The notes under the pieces were generated by a model, which was not told the DNA's origin, did no database searches, and saw only the letters and a list, made by a program, of their open reading frames with translations. A DNA stretch of 14,514 nucleotides, from assembly GCA_959605275.1 (NCBI GenBank), contig CAUHFD010000049.1, positions 1-14,514 of the forward strand, given 5' to 3'. The DNA comes from an uncultured Eubacteriales bacterium. Lineage in GTDB: Bacteria; Bacillota; Clostridia; Oscillospirales; Ruminococcaceae. Below are positions 1 to 6,618 of this stretch, in pieces. Made by a program: the position numbers and the translations under genes. The first letter of the stretch is position 1. Every line of letters begins with the position of its first letter.

Positions 1-103
1 GAGAAGCTCCTTTATATCCTTTTTCTAAAAATTCCGCCTTCGCTGCACGGTGGATATTTTCTAAAGTCGTTCCATTTCCGTTTATTTTACGCACCCCCTC
101 CAT
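1..103 (-). CDS. TetR-family regulator, N-terminal fragment (runs off left edge)
   Basis: Reading leftward from an ATG at 103-101 gives 34 codons before the window ends: MEGVRKINGNGTTLENIHRA, then residues ending FLEKGYKGAS. The pattern of a helix, an F-x-E-K-G-Y turn and the start of a helix-turn-helix is the usual beginning of a TetR DNA-binding domain. A GTG at 94-92 is an alternative start. Neither start has a well-spaced ribosome site: GGAGGGG lies between the two, too close to the GTG. The gene has its own promoter and a palindromic operator that abuts the start codon, which suggests autorepression. Its target genes are probably to the left, outside the window. The family call rests on a short fragment. 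Confidence 0.7.
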   Translation of the reverse strand, partial: MEGVRKINGNGTTLENIHRAAKAEFLEKGYKGAS

Positions 104-127
104 AACAGCGTTATATAACACTGTTAT
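102..127. promoter_or_regulatory. Probable TetR operator (26-bp palindrome)
   Basis: Two adjacent 13-mers, ATAACAGCGTTAT and ATAACACTGTTAT, are near-exact reverse complements of each other with one mismatch per half. Each has the form ATAAC-N3-GTTAT, so each is also palindromic by itself. The site lies just downstream of the -10 of the partial tetR and touches its ATG, which suits an autorepressor operator. Confidence 0.65.
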
Positions 128-128
128 A

Positions 129-157
129 ATTTTAGTCTATGAAAAGGATTTTGTCAA
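129..157 (-). promoter_or_regulatory. Promoter of the partial tetR
   Basis: On the minus strand, TTGACA (157-152) is followed by a 17-nt spacer and TAAAAT (134-129). This is a near-consensus sigma-A-type promoter directed at the left-edge tetR gene. Confidence 0.7.
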
Positions 158-232
158 GAGAATAGAAAGAGTTGTGTAAAATATGAATTTGCTTATCAGC
201 AAACGGATGTATGTCCTTACAGACACTGAAAG

Positions 233-270
233 AACAAAGAACACAAGCCTAATCCCTTGTGTTCTTTGTT
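233..270. terminator. Hairpin terminator after the ECF operon
   Basis: AACAAAGAACACAAG (233-247) and CTTGTGTTCTTTGTT (256-270) form a perfect 15-bp stem with an 8-nt loop. The flanking T runs are short (TTTT on the plus side, TCTTT on the minus side), so it is a moderate terminator by sequence. It is best placed to end the minus-strand ECF operon. Apart from this hairpin and the left-hand promoter, I see no gene in 158-396. Confidence 0.6.
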
Positions 271-396
271 TTATGGATTAAAATCTATATCCAGTTCCAT
301 GTACGCTGCTATTCCAACCTTTCAGAACAATTGTTGTTCACTGATATTGCAAGAAAGCACATACATGTAGAAATATATTTTTAAGCCTTACTTACA

Positions 397-993
397 TTAT
401 CTTGTTTGCATATCAGGAAGTAAATGCTTTTTCACAATCTTCTTTCCAATCAAAGCGCCAAAAAATGCGGAAATAATCACACCTGCCAAAAGGATCGGAG
501 TGCCCCAGGACTGCAATATCTCAGCCGCTTGTGTCACATTTTCTACACGTCCGTCTGCCCCGGCACTTTCTATCATAGATTCAAAGATGATTGCATAAGG
601 GTATATGGTGCTGCCAATGCAGGCGAAAACCTGAATAATGATGTAAGAAATAGTAAACCCTTTTGCGCTTCCATATTCTGTCTTCCACAGGATGAGTTCT
701 GCGATCACCCCTGCAAGGATATACAGGATAATGTAGGGAAGGAAAGAACCAAAGACACCGCGAACGAAGCAATAGATTAAAATAGCTCCGCGTTTTCTCA
801 CTTTAACACCAATCATAAAGAAAATAATGCCTTCTACAAGAGAGTACACTACCGGCATAAGTAAAATGGTGATGGGTGTAGAATAGAGGAATGAGCCTGC
901 GAAAAAGATCACCACATTAATTAGTGACAGCAGTACGACGGTAATGATGTCCTTTACCTTCAGTTTTTTTGTGTTAGCAGTTTGCATGTTCAT
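397..993 (-). CDS. ECF transporter S component (MptD/Trep_Strep-type)
   Basis: This 198-residue, very hydrophobic protein has about five or six membrane segments (roughly residues 15-35, 39-62, 68-95, 112-130 and 165-186) and a basic C-terminus. It resembles the Trep_Strep/MptD family of predicted substrate-capturing S components of energy-coupling-factor importers. The adjacent gene, 19 bp upstream, supplies both ATPases and the T subunit, so these two genes could make a complete dedicated ECF transporter. The start is supported by AGGAGG six bases before the ATG. The substrate of this S family is not known to me. The regulatory context points to a metal, or a metal chelate such as haem or a siderophore, but that is inference. 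Confidence 0.75.
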   Translation of the reverse strand: MNMQTANTKKLKVKDIITVVLLSLINVVIFFAGSFLYSTPITILLMPVVYSLVEGIIFFMIGVKVRKRGAILIYCFVRGVFGSFLPYIILYILAGVIAELILWKTEYGSAKGFTISYIIIQVFACIGSTIYPYAIIFESMIESAGADGRVENVTQAAEILQSWGTPILLAGVIISAFFGALIGKKIVKKHLLPDMQTR

Positions 994-1012
994 ACTTTAC
1001 CTCCTGAATGAT

Positions 1013-3184
1013 TTATATTGTTAACCCCGTTATCACAGCGCTTACAACCATAACTAAAACGACAATATCCCATATTCCAGACCGTATGGAAACAAATGAA
1101 TTTCGCTTACATTTAAGATCGATTCCTCGTGTCTCGGCAGAAGCTGAGAGTGTTTCTGCAATACGTATCACGCGCAGAGAAAGAGGCACAATCAGAATTT
1201 CAATATATTGCGGGAAAAAACGTATTTTTTCTAGTATACGGGAGAAAGCTCCTCGTGTTTGAATCGACTGAGACATCAGCTTCATATCATTGGAAATCAC
1301 CGGAAAAAATCGGAAAATAACCGAAAAAATCATAATCAGTTTCTCCGGGATATGGAATTTCCGAAAAGCAGCCAAAGTTTTTACTGCTTCATTTCTGGCA
1401 ATCAGCGTTTCCAAACCTGCCCATGTAACCAGGAAACGAGGAAAGAAACTAGCAAAAAAAGAGAATATGCCAGAAGGAAATACTCCATTCAATACCACCA
1501 GCAATATCAAAATTCCGCTTTGAACGAAAGCAGAACGATAAAACCTTTCTATAAAGGATAGAAGTATGGTTACAGCAGCTATTGAGAACACAAAGGTAAG
1601 ATTTGTTGAGGAAGCTGCAACCATAGCAGCAAACAAAAGAAGCAACTTTGTTCTGGGGTCGCACCGTGCGGGTATCTGAGAGAACATTCTTTGATTATCT
1701 GAAAGTAAAAAATGCTCATTCATATGACGCATCAACGCATTTAAAGAGGCATTATCTCGGAGAAAAAACTCCTGTTCAATAGATCCCTTTGAAAGACAAA
1801 TACATCGGTTGCACACTTGAGAGATAAGTTCAAGGTCATGGGTAATAATCAGAATCATTTTCTTCTTCTGCATTTCCTGAATCAATGCAACACAGCTTTT
1901 CAGACTCTTAGCATCCAGTCCTGCTGTAGGTTCATCCAAGATAATGATAGGTTTGGATGACAGGCAGGCAAGCATAAGTGTCAGCTTTTGCATCTGCCCT
2001 CCTGAAAGCGAGAAGGGATGGCGGTTTCTGTACTCCCACATGCCGAATCTTTTCAGCAACCGCTCGATTTCTGCACAAATCTCCGGTGTATCCTTATGCC
2101 CGTATTTCAATTCGTTGATTACCGAATTTGTAAAAAACTGAAATTCCGCCTCCTGCATGATAAAGAGGGAGTTCTTTCTCAGCACTCGGGTATTTGCCGG
2201 CTTTCCGTTATAATTGATTTCCCCGTAGTCTGCACGCAGCAGACCGGAGACTATTTTCCCCAAAGTGGTTTTTCCGCTTCCGTTAGAGCCAATCAGCCCC
2301 ACCACTTCTCCGGTATGTACTCTCATGAAACAATGCCGTAGTATCTCTGATTCATTGCGTCGATAACTAAAGCCAACATCCCGTATCGACAGCACCGCCG
2401 TCTCAGAGCATGGCGAAATAGGTTGTTTGACCTGCAGCGTTAAGTGAGCCAGATTTGTTGTTCGTAAGGACAGTCGGGATAGCTGTTCATCGGACAGTGC
2501 AAGCAGTTCCTGAGCCGTTCTTTTTTCTCGGATTTCTCCTTGTGCCATAACCCAGTACTCGTCTGCAATATCAGTAAGATAGTGTAGGCGGTGTTCGCTG
2601 ATTACAAGAGTTTTTCCTTGCTGCTTGAGTGATAACAACACCTCACGAAGCTGATTGATCGCTGCAAAATCAAGATTAGCGGTGGGTTCATCCAAAAGAA
2701 GGATCTCTGTGTCCATTGCCCAAGCGGCAAGAATGGAGACCAGCTGACGTTCTCCGCTGGATAGTTCATAGACATTGCGATCTTTCAATTTTTCAAGATG
2801 AAAGACTGCAAAAGCTTTTTCTACCCTGCGTTTCATTTTTTCCTGCGTAACCCCGTGATTCTCAAGACCAAAAGCTACCTCGGTAGAACTGTTCACCGTA
2901 AAAAAGTGACTGCGGGGATCTTGAAATACGGATGCGGCTAACTTTCCGGTTTCGCCAATGGATAAGGCGTTAATATCCTGCCCTTTCATTCGGCAATAGC
3001 CCTTTAGGCTGCCTTCATAAAATGTGGGAATCAGATGGTTCATACTGCGCAGCAATGTGGTTTTTCCACAACCGCTGTCCCCACACAAAACAATACATTT
3101 CCCCGACGGTACGGTTCCTTTTACATCTTGTAAGGCAGACTGATTTTCCCCTTCATAGCAAAAATTTAATTTAAAATCTATCAT
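1013..3184 (-). CDS. ECF transporter A-A-T fusion: two ABC ATPases plus EcfT membrane domain
   Basis: The protein has 723 residues. The first ATPase (about 1-235) has Walker A GDSGCGKT (35-42), Q-loop FQDP (87-90), signature LSSGERQ (141-147), Walker B ILLLDEP (161-167) and switch His at SEH (196-198). The second (about 262-480) has GSNGSGKT (299-306), LSGGQ (393-397), IIILDEP (413-419) and ITHD (447-450). Residues about 500-723 are an EcfT-like membrane domain with about five hydrophobic segments and two coupling motifs, QTRG (642-645) and ETRG (684-687). These match the Ala-Arg-X signatures by which EcfT contacts the ATPases. In most ECF systems the T subunit is a separate protein. GAAAGGA lies 9 nt before the ATG. 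A DtxR-like box at 3213-3230 lies 28 nt upstream of the start. Confidence 0.88.
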   Translation of the reverse strand: MIDFKLNFCYEGENQSALQDVKGTVPSGKCIVLCGDSGCGKTTLLRSMNHLIPTFYEGSLKGYCRMKGQDINALSIGETGKLAASVFQDPRSHFFTVNSSTEVAFGLENHGVTQEKMKRRVEKAFAVFHLEKLKDRNVYELSSGERQLVSILAAWAMDTEILLLDEPTANLDFAAINQLREVLLSLKQQGKTLVISEHRLHYLTDIADEYWVMAQGEIREKRTAQELLALSDEQLSRLSLRTTNLAHLTLQVKQPISPCSETAVLSIRDVGFSYRRNESEILRHCFMRVHTGEVVGLIGSNGSGKTTLGKIVSGLLRADYGEINYNGKPANTRVLRKNSLFIMQEAEFQFFTNSVINELKYGHKDTPEICAEIERLLKRFGMWEYRNRHPFSLSGGQMQKLTLMLACLSSKPIIILDEPTAGLDAKSLKSCVALIQEMQKKKMILIITHDLELISQVCNRCICLSKGSIEQEFFLRDNASLNALMRHMNEHFLLSDNQRMFSQIPARCDPRTKLLLLFAAMVAASSTNLTFVFSIAAVTILLSFIERFYRSAFVQSGILILLVVLNGVFPSGIFSFFASFFPRFLVTWAGLETLIARNEAVKTLAAFRKFHIPEKLIMIFSVIFRFFPVISNDMKLMSQSIQTRGAFSRILEKIRFFPQYIEILIVPLSLRVIRIAETLSASAETRGIDLKCKRNSFVSIRSGIWDIVVLVMVVSAVITGLTI

Positions 3185-3212
3185 TGATGATTATCCTTTC
3201 AACAAAAGAATC

Positions 3213-3230
3213 GGTTAGCAAAAACTAACT
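3213..3230. promoter_or_regulatory. DtxR-like operator upstream of the ECF fusion gene
   Basis: The site reads GGTTAGCAAAAACTAACT, an inverted repeat GTTAG-N6-CTAAC. It matches the box at 11530-11547 (GGTTAGCTAAAGCTAACT) at 16 of 18 positions. TTAG/CTAA half-sites are characteristic of DtxR/IdeR operators, and a DtxR-family gene lies at 12937-13314. It stands between tetR and the transporter gene. I see no convincing separate promoter in the gap, so it may act on a weak promoter or as a roadblock. Confidence 0.5.
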
Positions 3231-3241
3231 ACAGCAATGAA

Positions 3242-3277
3242 AAATTGCGGGCCAACCCATTTACAAGTCAAGCCCGC
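3242..3277 (-). terminator. Possible attenuator at the end of tetR
   Basis: On the minus strand GCGGGC (3277-3272) overlaps the tetR stop codon and pairs with GCCCGC (3252-3247). The loop is 19 nt and is followed by AATTTTTC. The stem is only 6 bp, so termination is probably partial. It would lower transcription from tetR into the transporter genes. Confidence 0.4.
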
Positions 3278-3897
3278 CTATGGTTTGTGTCCGTAAGCTG
3301 TTCAAATAAATGTTTCCATCCGGATGCCATAAAGCTTTGAACGGTTTTCATACATGAAACGGCTTCCTTTTTTTCGTACCCAGATTCTAAAAGCTGGCGA
3401 TAAAAGTAGAATTGAGAGTGCATTAATAATTCCAGAGCATTTCGGTCGACAGGTCTCGTGCTGATTCTCTCAAAAAACAAAACAGTTTCACACACTTTAT
3501 GCCGAATTAGTTCTTTTATAATGGATTCAACAGAACTGCCTTCACTTTTGCAGAACAGCAAGACAGCTTCTTCATAATGGTCAAACAAAATCTCCAGATA
3601 AACATCCTCATCAGATGCCATTGCCGAAAGGAAATCGGATGAACGTTTACTGATCTCTGATTTATGATACTCCACAGCAATCGGCTCTGCTTTGGTTTGG
3701 AATATAACCAAAATATTCTGAAGCAAATCGCAAAAAAGTGCATCCTTATTTTTATAACGAGTATAAATTGCTCCTGTTGTAACTCCGGCTCGTTCTGCTA
3801 TTTTATTGATAGAAGCTCTTTGGAACCCAAACTCCGTGAATTCTTTTCGAGCTGCTGTTATAATTTTATCGTCTAAGGAATGATTTTTTAAAGCCAC
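3268..3897 (-). CDS. TetR-family regulator of the ECF operon
   Basis: I place the start at GTG 3897-3895, giving 209 residues. AAGGAG stands 8 nt before this GTG. The longer in-frame reading from 3996 would begin with a hydrophobic run translated from the promoter region itself. The N-terminus (DDKIITAARKEFTEFGFQ) and the following segment ASINKIAERAGVTTGAIY, about residues 24-42, form a standard TetR helix-turn-helix. The helical C-terminal part would bind an unidentified ligand. It is the first gene of a minus-strand operon with the ECF fusion and S-component genes, and it likely represses its own promoter through the tandem repeat at 3927-3956. Confidence 0.85.
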   Translation of the reverse strand: MALKNHSLDDKIITAARKEFTEFGFQRASINKIAERAGVTTGAIYTRYKNKDALFCDLLQNILVIFQTKAEPIAVEYHKSEISKRSSDFLSAMASDEDVYLEILFDHYEEAVLLFCKSEGSSVESIIKELIRHKVCETVLFFERISTRPVDRNALELLMHSQFYFYRQLLESGYEKKEAVSCMKTVQSFMASGWKHLFEQLTDTNHRRA

Positions 3898-3926
3898 AGT
3901 GCCTTCTCCTTCAAAACTCATAGCAA

Positions 3927-3956
3927 TCAATAATAGTATTATCAATAGCAGTATTA
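3927..3956. promoter_or_regulatory. Tandem 15-bp repeat, probable TetR operator
   Basis: TCAATAATAGTATTA (3927-3941) and TCAATAGCAGTATTA (3942-3956) abut directly and match at 13 of 15 positions. The second copy touches the tetR -10 and the pair covers the likely transcription start. The sites are direct repeats rather than one large palindrome. Confidence 0.5.
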
Positions 3957-3984
3957 TTATAGAATCCTTTTCTCTTTTTGTCAA
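3956..3984 (-). promoter_or_regulatory. Promoter of the tetR-ECF operon
   Basis: On the minus strand TTGACA (3984-3979), a 17-nt spacer and TATAAT (3961-3956) form a perfect consensus sigma-A promoter. A 10-bp palindrome, TGCTTAAGCA (3986-3995), lies immediately upstream of the -35. So strong a promoter implies that the operon must be tightly repressed. Confidence 0.85.
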
Positions 3985-4209
3985 GTGCTTAAGCAAAAGT
4001 ATGTTTGACTCTGCTTTTTATACTAAATAAATTGTGTTTGAAATTATGTTGCTAATTTTTAATATTTATTAAGTGTTGAGTGTGATGTAAGAAAATTTAT
4101 CTAATAAATGGAAATATTCTATGGATGTGTAAATGAGCTATGTGCGAATCCGAAACATAATCTCTATATGTAAGATTATGTATTTTTTTGCGATTGATTT
4201 TCATTTTCA
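3985..4209. other. AT-rich intergenic region between divergent promoters
   Basis: The distance between the coding starts of tetR (3897) and csoR (4271) is about 370 bases. The part between the two -35 boxes is very AT-rich. I see no open reading frame with a ribosome site in it. Its only notable structure is the orphan hairpin at 4155-4181. Confidence 0.6.
4155..4188 (+). terminator. Orphan terminator-like hairpin
   Basis: ACATAATCT (4155-4163) pairs with AGATTATGT (4173-4181) in a 9-bp A/T-rich stem, followed on the plus strand by ATTTTTTT. No plus-strand gene precedes it in the window. It may be a relic of a lost gene or may insulate csoR from upstream transcription. Confidence 0.35.
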
Positions 4210-4238
4210 TTGACAAAAAAAACAAAAATTGATACAAT
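4210..4238 (+). promoter_or_regulatory. csoR promoter
   Basis: TTGACA (4210-4215), a 17-nt A-rich spacer and TACAAT (4233-4238) precede csoR. A CsoR-type box starts 4 nt after the -10, which fits autoregulation. Confidence 0.85.
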
Positions 4239-4241
4239 ACA

Positions 4242-4259
4242 TATACCCCTAACAGTATG
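4242..4259 (+). promoter_or_regulatory. CsoR-type box before csoR
   Basis: TATACCCCTAACAGTATG follows the pattern TATAC-N8-GTATA with one mismatch at the last base. It lies between the -10 and the ribosome site of csoR. Two further boxes with the same 18-bp architecture lie before the ATPase gene. Confidence 0.55.
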
Positions 4260-4270
4260 GAGGTCGGTAT

Positions 4271-4546
4271 ATGAAACAATGTATGGATTCTGAAAATCTG
4301 CACCGCAGACTCAAAAAAATTATCGGACAGGTGCAAGCTATCGATCGAATGATTGACGAGGATATTCCCTGTGAAGATGTTCTTTCTCAAATCAATGCTG
4401 CAAAATCCGCATTACATAAAGTGGGACAAGTTGTTCTGGAAGGACATATCAAGCATTGCGTAAAGGATGGCATCGAACACGGTGACGCGGATAAGACCAT
4501 CGAAAATTTTACTAAAGCAGTAGAGCGCTTTGCGAATATGAAATGA
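4271..4546 (+). CDS. csoR: CsoR-family copper-type metal-sensing repressor
   Basis: This 91-residue, all-helical protein belongs to the CsoR/RcnR (DUF156) family, with the family-typical start HRRLKKIIGQVQAIDRMI. The sensor triad of copper-binding CsoR is visible: Cys34 in IPCEDVL, then His59 and Cys63 in GHIKHC, with the His-x3-Cys spacing of Cu(I) sensors. CsoR repressors leave DNA when they bind Cu(I). GGAGGT lies 6 nt before the ATG. The gene has its own promoter and terminator, and the ATPase gene follows 122 bp downstream with matching operator boxes. Cu(I) is the likely effector; Ni, sulfide or other CsoR-family effectors cannot be excluded from sequence alone. Confidence 0.9.
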   Translation: MKQCMDSENLHRRLKKIIGQVQAIDRMIDEDIPCEDVLSQINAAKSALHKVGQVVLEGHIKHCVKDGIEHGDADKTIENFTKAVERFANMK

Positions 4547-4561
4547 TGATCGATTCATGTT

Positions 4562-4592
4562 AAAAGGCAGTCTTTTTCGGACTGCCTTTTTT
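4562..4592 (+). terminator. csoR terminator
   Basis: AAAAGGCAGTC (4562-4572) pairs with GACTGCCTTTT (4580-4590) in an 11-bp stem with a 7-nt loop, and the T run extends to 4592. It separates csoR from the independently promoted ATPase gene. Confidence 0.9.
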
Positions 4593-4603
4593 CTTTTGTT
4601 ATC

Positions 4604-4632
4604 TTGACTTTTTATACCCATGCGGGTATACT
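4604..4632 (+). promoter_or_regulatory. Promoter of the CsoR-controlled ATPase
   Basis: TTGACT (4604-4609), a 17-nt spacer and TATACT (4627-4632) form the promoter. A perfect CsoR-type palindrome fills part of the spacer and overlaps the -10, so bound repressor would block polymerase. Confidence 0.85.
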
Positions 4633-4655
4633 ATACCTATACCCCCATATGTATA
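4613..4655 (+). promoter_or_regulatory. Two CsoR-type operators before the ATPase gene
   Basis: TATACCCATGCGGGTATA (4613-4630) has perfect 7-bp arms around ATGC. TATACCCCCATATGTATA (4638-4655) keeps only the outer TATAC and GTATA. Both follow TATAC-N8-GTATA and they start 25 bp apart. The first overlaps the -10 and the second lies in the leader. Confidence 0.7.
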
Positions 4656-4668
4656 AGGAGGAGTTGTA

Positions 4669-6525
4669 ATGAAAACTATGATTGAAAAAGCAGAACGATT
4701 CCTGGAATTCGGCGGAATCAAAAAAGAGATTGTATTTCTGATTTTATCCGGTATCGCTCTGATCATCAGCATGTTTGATCTGCTGCCGCTGCCTTTTGAT
4801 GCGGCATGGATCGCAATTATTTTATGTGGGATTCCGATTATCTTGGAAGCGATCATCGGATTGATTACTGCATTTGATATCAAAGCAGATGTACTTGTCT
4901 CTCTTGCGCTGATCGCCGCCGTCCTGATCGGTGAAGACTTTGCCGCCGGAGAAGTAGCGTTCATTATGCAGCTGGGTGCGTTACTGGAAGATTTAACAGT
5001 AGCAAAGGCAAGAGCCGGGATCGAAAAGTTGGTTCATCTGACGCCCCAAATCGCCCGAATCATCCGAAACGGAGAAGAAAAGATGATACCTGCCGAACAG
5101 GTATCCGTAGGAGATACGCTGCGCATTTTGCCCGGTGAAACAGTTCCGGTAGACGGTGTGATTATTTCGGGACAAACATCTGTAAATCAGGCAGTGATGA
5201 CGGGAGAATCCCTTCCTGTTGATAAAACGGTGGGAGATGAAGTTTCCAGCGGAACAGTAAATCAGTTTGGCGCATTTGAAATGAAAGCGACTAAGGTCGG
5301 AGAGGACAGCTCTATCCAAAGGATGATCAAACTGGTACAATCAGCCGATGCCGGAAAAGCCAAAATTGTTGGTCTTGCAGACCGCTGGGCAACTTGGATC
5401 GTCGTGATTGCTCTATCTGCCGCAGCACTTACCTGGGCAATTTCCGGAGAGATCATCCGTGCAGTAACCATTCTGGTTGTATTCTGCCCGTGCGCATTGG
5501 TTCTTGCAACTCCCACCGCTATCATGGCGGCAATTGGAAATGCTACAAAGCACGGTTTTTTAGTGCGGGAGGGCGACGCACTGGAAAGACTTTCAAAAGT
5601 GTCTAAAGTAACCTTTGATAAAACGGGTACACTTACATACGGAACACCTACTGTAACCGCTGTAAAATCTATCTCCGATTACAGTGAGGATGAGATATAT
5701 GATTTTGCCGCTGCGGCTGAACAGATGAGCGAACATCCTTTGGGCAAAGCGATTGTCAAATGTTATGAGAAAAAGCCAAAGGAATGCAGTGATTTTAAAA
5801 TGATTCCGGGCGAAGGTGTGACTGCGCTTGTTGATGGTAAAGTGATTCGAGCCGGAAACCTCAAACTACTCAGGGAAACATGTTTATCTAAAACACTTGC
5901 TGAAAATGCCGGAAAATATATCAATCAAGGGAATACGGTCATTTATATCGCCGTAGAAAATATGCTTGCCGGGTTCATCGTTTTATCCGATACCTTGAGG
6001 GAAGAAAGCAACCAAATGATTGAATCTCTCAGAAAAACCGGTGTTGAACCAGTTCTCCTGACCGGCGATCATCAAAAAACCGCAGATACTATCGCAGAGT
6101 CGCTTAACATTCACAAAGTTCATGCAAATTGTCTGCCTGAAGATAAACTGAACTACATCGACGCCTATCAGAAAAACGGCGATATTGTCTGTATGATAGG
6201 TGATGGCATCAATGATGCGCCGGCGCTCAAAAAAGCAAATATCGGTATTGCGATGGGTGGTATCGGAAGTGATATTACCGTGGATGCCGCCGATATTGCG
6301 CTTGTGGATGATGAGATCAAGGAATTGCCTCATTTACTGCCACTTTCCAAAAGAATGATGACTACTATCAAATTAAATCTCACCTTTTCAATGGGGCTGA
6401 ATTTCCTTGCGATCATTCTTGCGATTACAGGCTTTCTCGGTCCGGTGATCGGCGCTTTGGTTCATAACGCAGGCTCTGTCGTTGTCATCTTAAACTCCGC
6501 CTTGCTTTTGAAATGGCGGCAATAA
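4669..6525 (+). CDS. P1B-type heavy-metal ATPase, probably Cu(I) exporter, without HMA domain
   Basis: This membrane pump of about 618 residues has the P1B signatures in order: actuator TGES (about 178-181), ion-binding CPC in VFCPCALVLATP (about 273-275), phosphorylation site DKTGTLT (about 317-323), the nucleotide-domain His-Pro in SEHPLGK (about 356) and hinge GDGINDAP (about 510-517). It begins directly with membrane helices and has no N-terminal metal-binding domain. The last segment reads VHNAGSVVVILNSALLL. This is neither the MxxSS of typical CopA nor the DxG of ZntA/CadA, so substrate assignment from membrane residues is uncertain. Control by a Cys-His-Cys CsoR makes Cu(I) export the best guess. 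AGGAGG stands 7 nt before the ATG. Confidence 0.85.
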   Translation: MKTMIEKAERFLEFGGIKKEIVFLILSGIALIISMFDLLPLPFDAAWIAIILCGIPIILEAIIGLITAFDIKADVLVSLALIAAVLIGEDFAAGEVAFIMQLGALLEDLTVAKARAGIEKLVHLTPQIARIIRNGEEKMIPAEQVSVGDTLRILPGETVPVDGVIISGQTSVNQAVMTGESLPVDKTVGDEVSSGTVNQFGAFEMKATKVGEDSSIQRMIKLVQSADAGKAKIVGLADRWATWIVVIALSAAALTWAISGEIIRAVTILVVFCPCALVLATPTAIMAAIGNATKHGFLVREGDALERLSKVSKVTFDKTGTLTYGTPTVTAVKSISDYSEDEIYDFAAAAEQMSEHPLGKAIVKCYEKKPKECSDFKMIPGEGVTALVDGKVIRAGNLKLLRETCLSKTLAENAGKYINQGNTVIYIAVENMLAGFIVLSDTLREESNQMIESLRKTGVEPVLLTGDHQKTADTIAESLNIHKVHANCLPEDKLNYIDAYQKNGDIVCMIGDGINDAPALKKANIGIAMGGIGSDITVDAADIALVDDEIKELPHLLPLSKRMMTTIKLNLTFSMGLNFLAIILAITGFLGPVIGALVHNAGSVVVILNSALLLKWRQ

Positions 6526-6572
6526 ATTCTCATTTGCTCTGTTTTAAATACACGCGGATCTTTGATAACGAT

Positions 6573-6610
6573 AAAATGGGAAACCACACAAATCTGTGGT
6601 TTCCCATTTT
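6573..6610. terminator. Bidirectional terminator between convergent ATPase genes
   Basis: AAAATGGGAAACCACA (6573-6588) and TGTGGTTTCCCATTTT (6595-6610) form a perfect 16-bp stem with a 6-nt loop. The A and T runs at the stem ends serve as U tracts in both directions. It ends the plus-strand ATPase and the minus-strand ATPase transcripts. Confidence 0.93.
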
Positions 6611-6618
6611 GTTCTCTG

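Noticed and set aside
274..360. Possible gene tail on the minus strand ending TGYRF before a TAA
   Set aside because: The open stretch is only about 19 codons, is closed upstream by a stop, has no start or ribosome site, and I cannot match it to a family.
424..780. 118-residue plus-strand frame opposite the S component
   Set aside because: It is complementary to a clear membrane protein gene and has no coding signature of its own.
3185..3267. Riboswitch in the leader of the ECF fusion gene
   Set aside because: The gap has only one 6-bp hairpin and the DtxR-like box; I see no conserved riboswitch core of a known class.
4097..4390. 97-residue minus-strand reading frame overlapping csoR
   Set aside because: It is antisense to csoR and its promoter, shows no recognisable domain, and has no supporting ribosome site.
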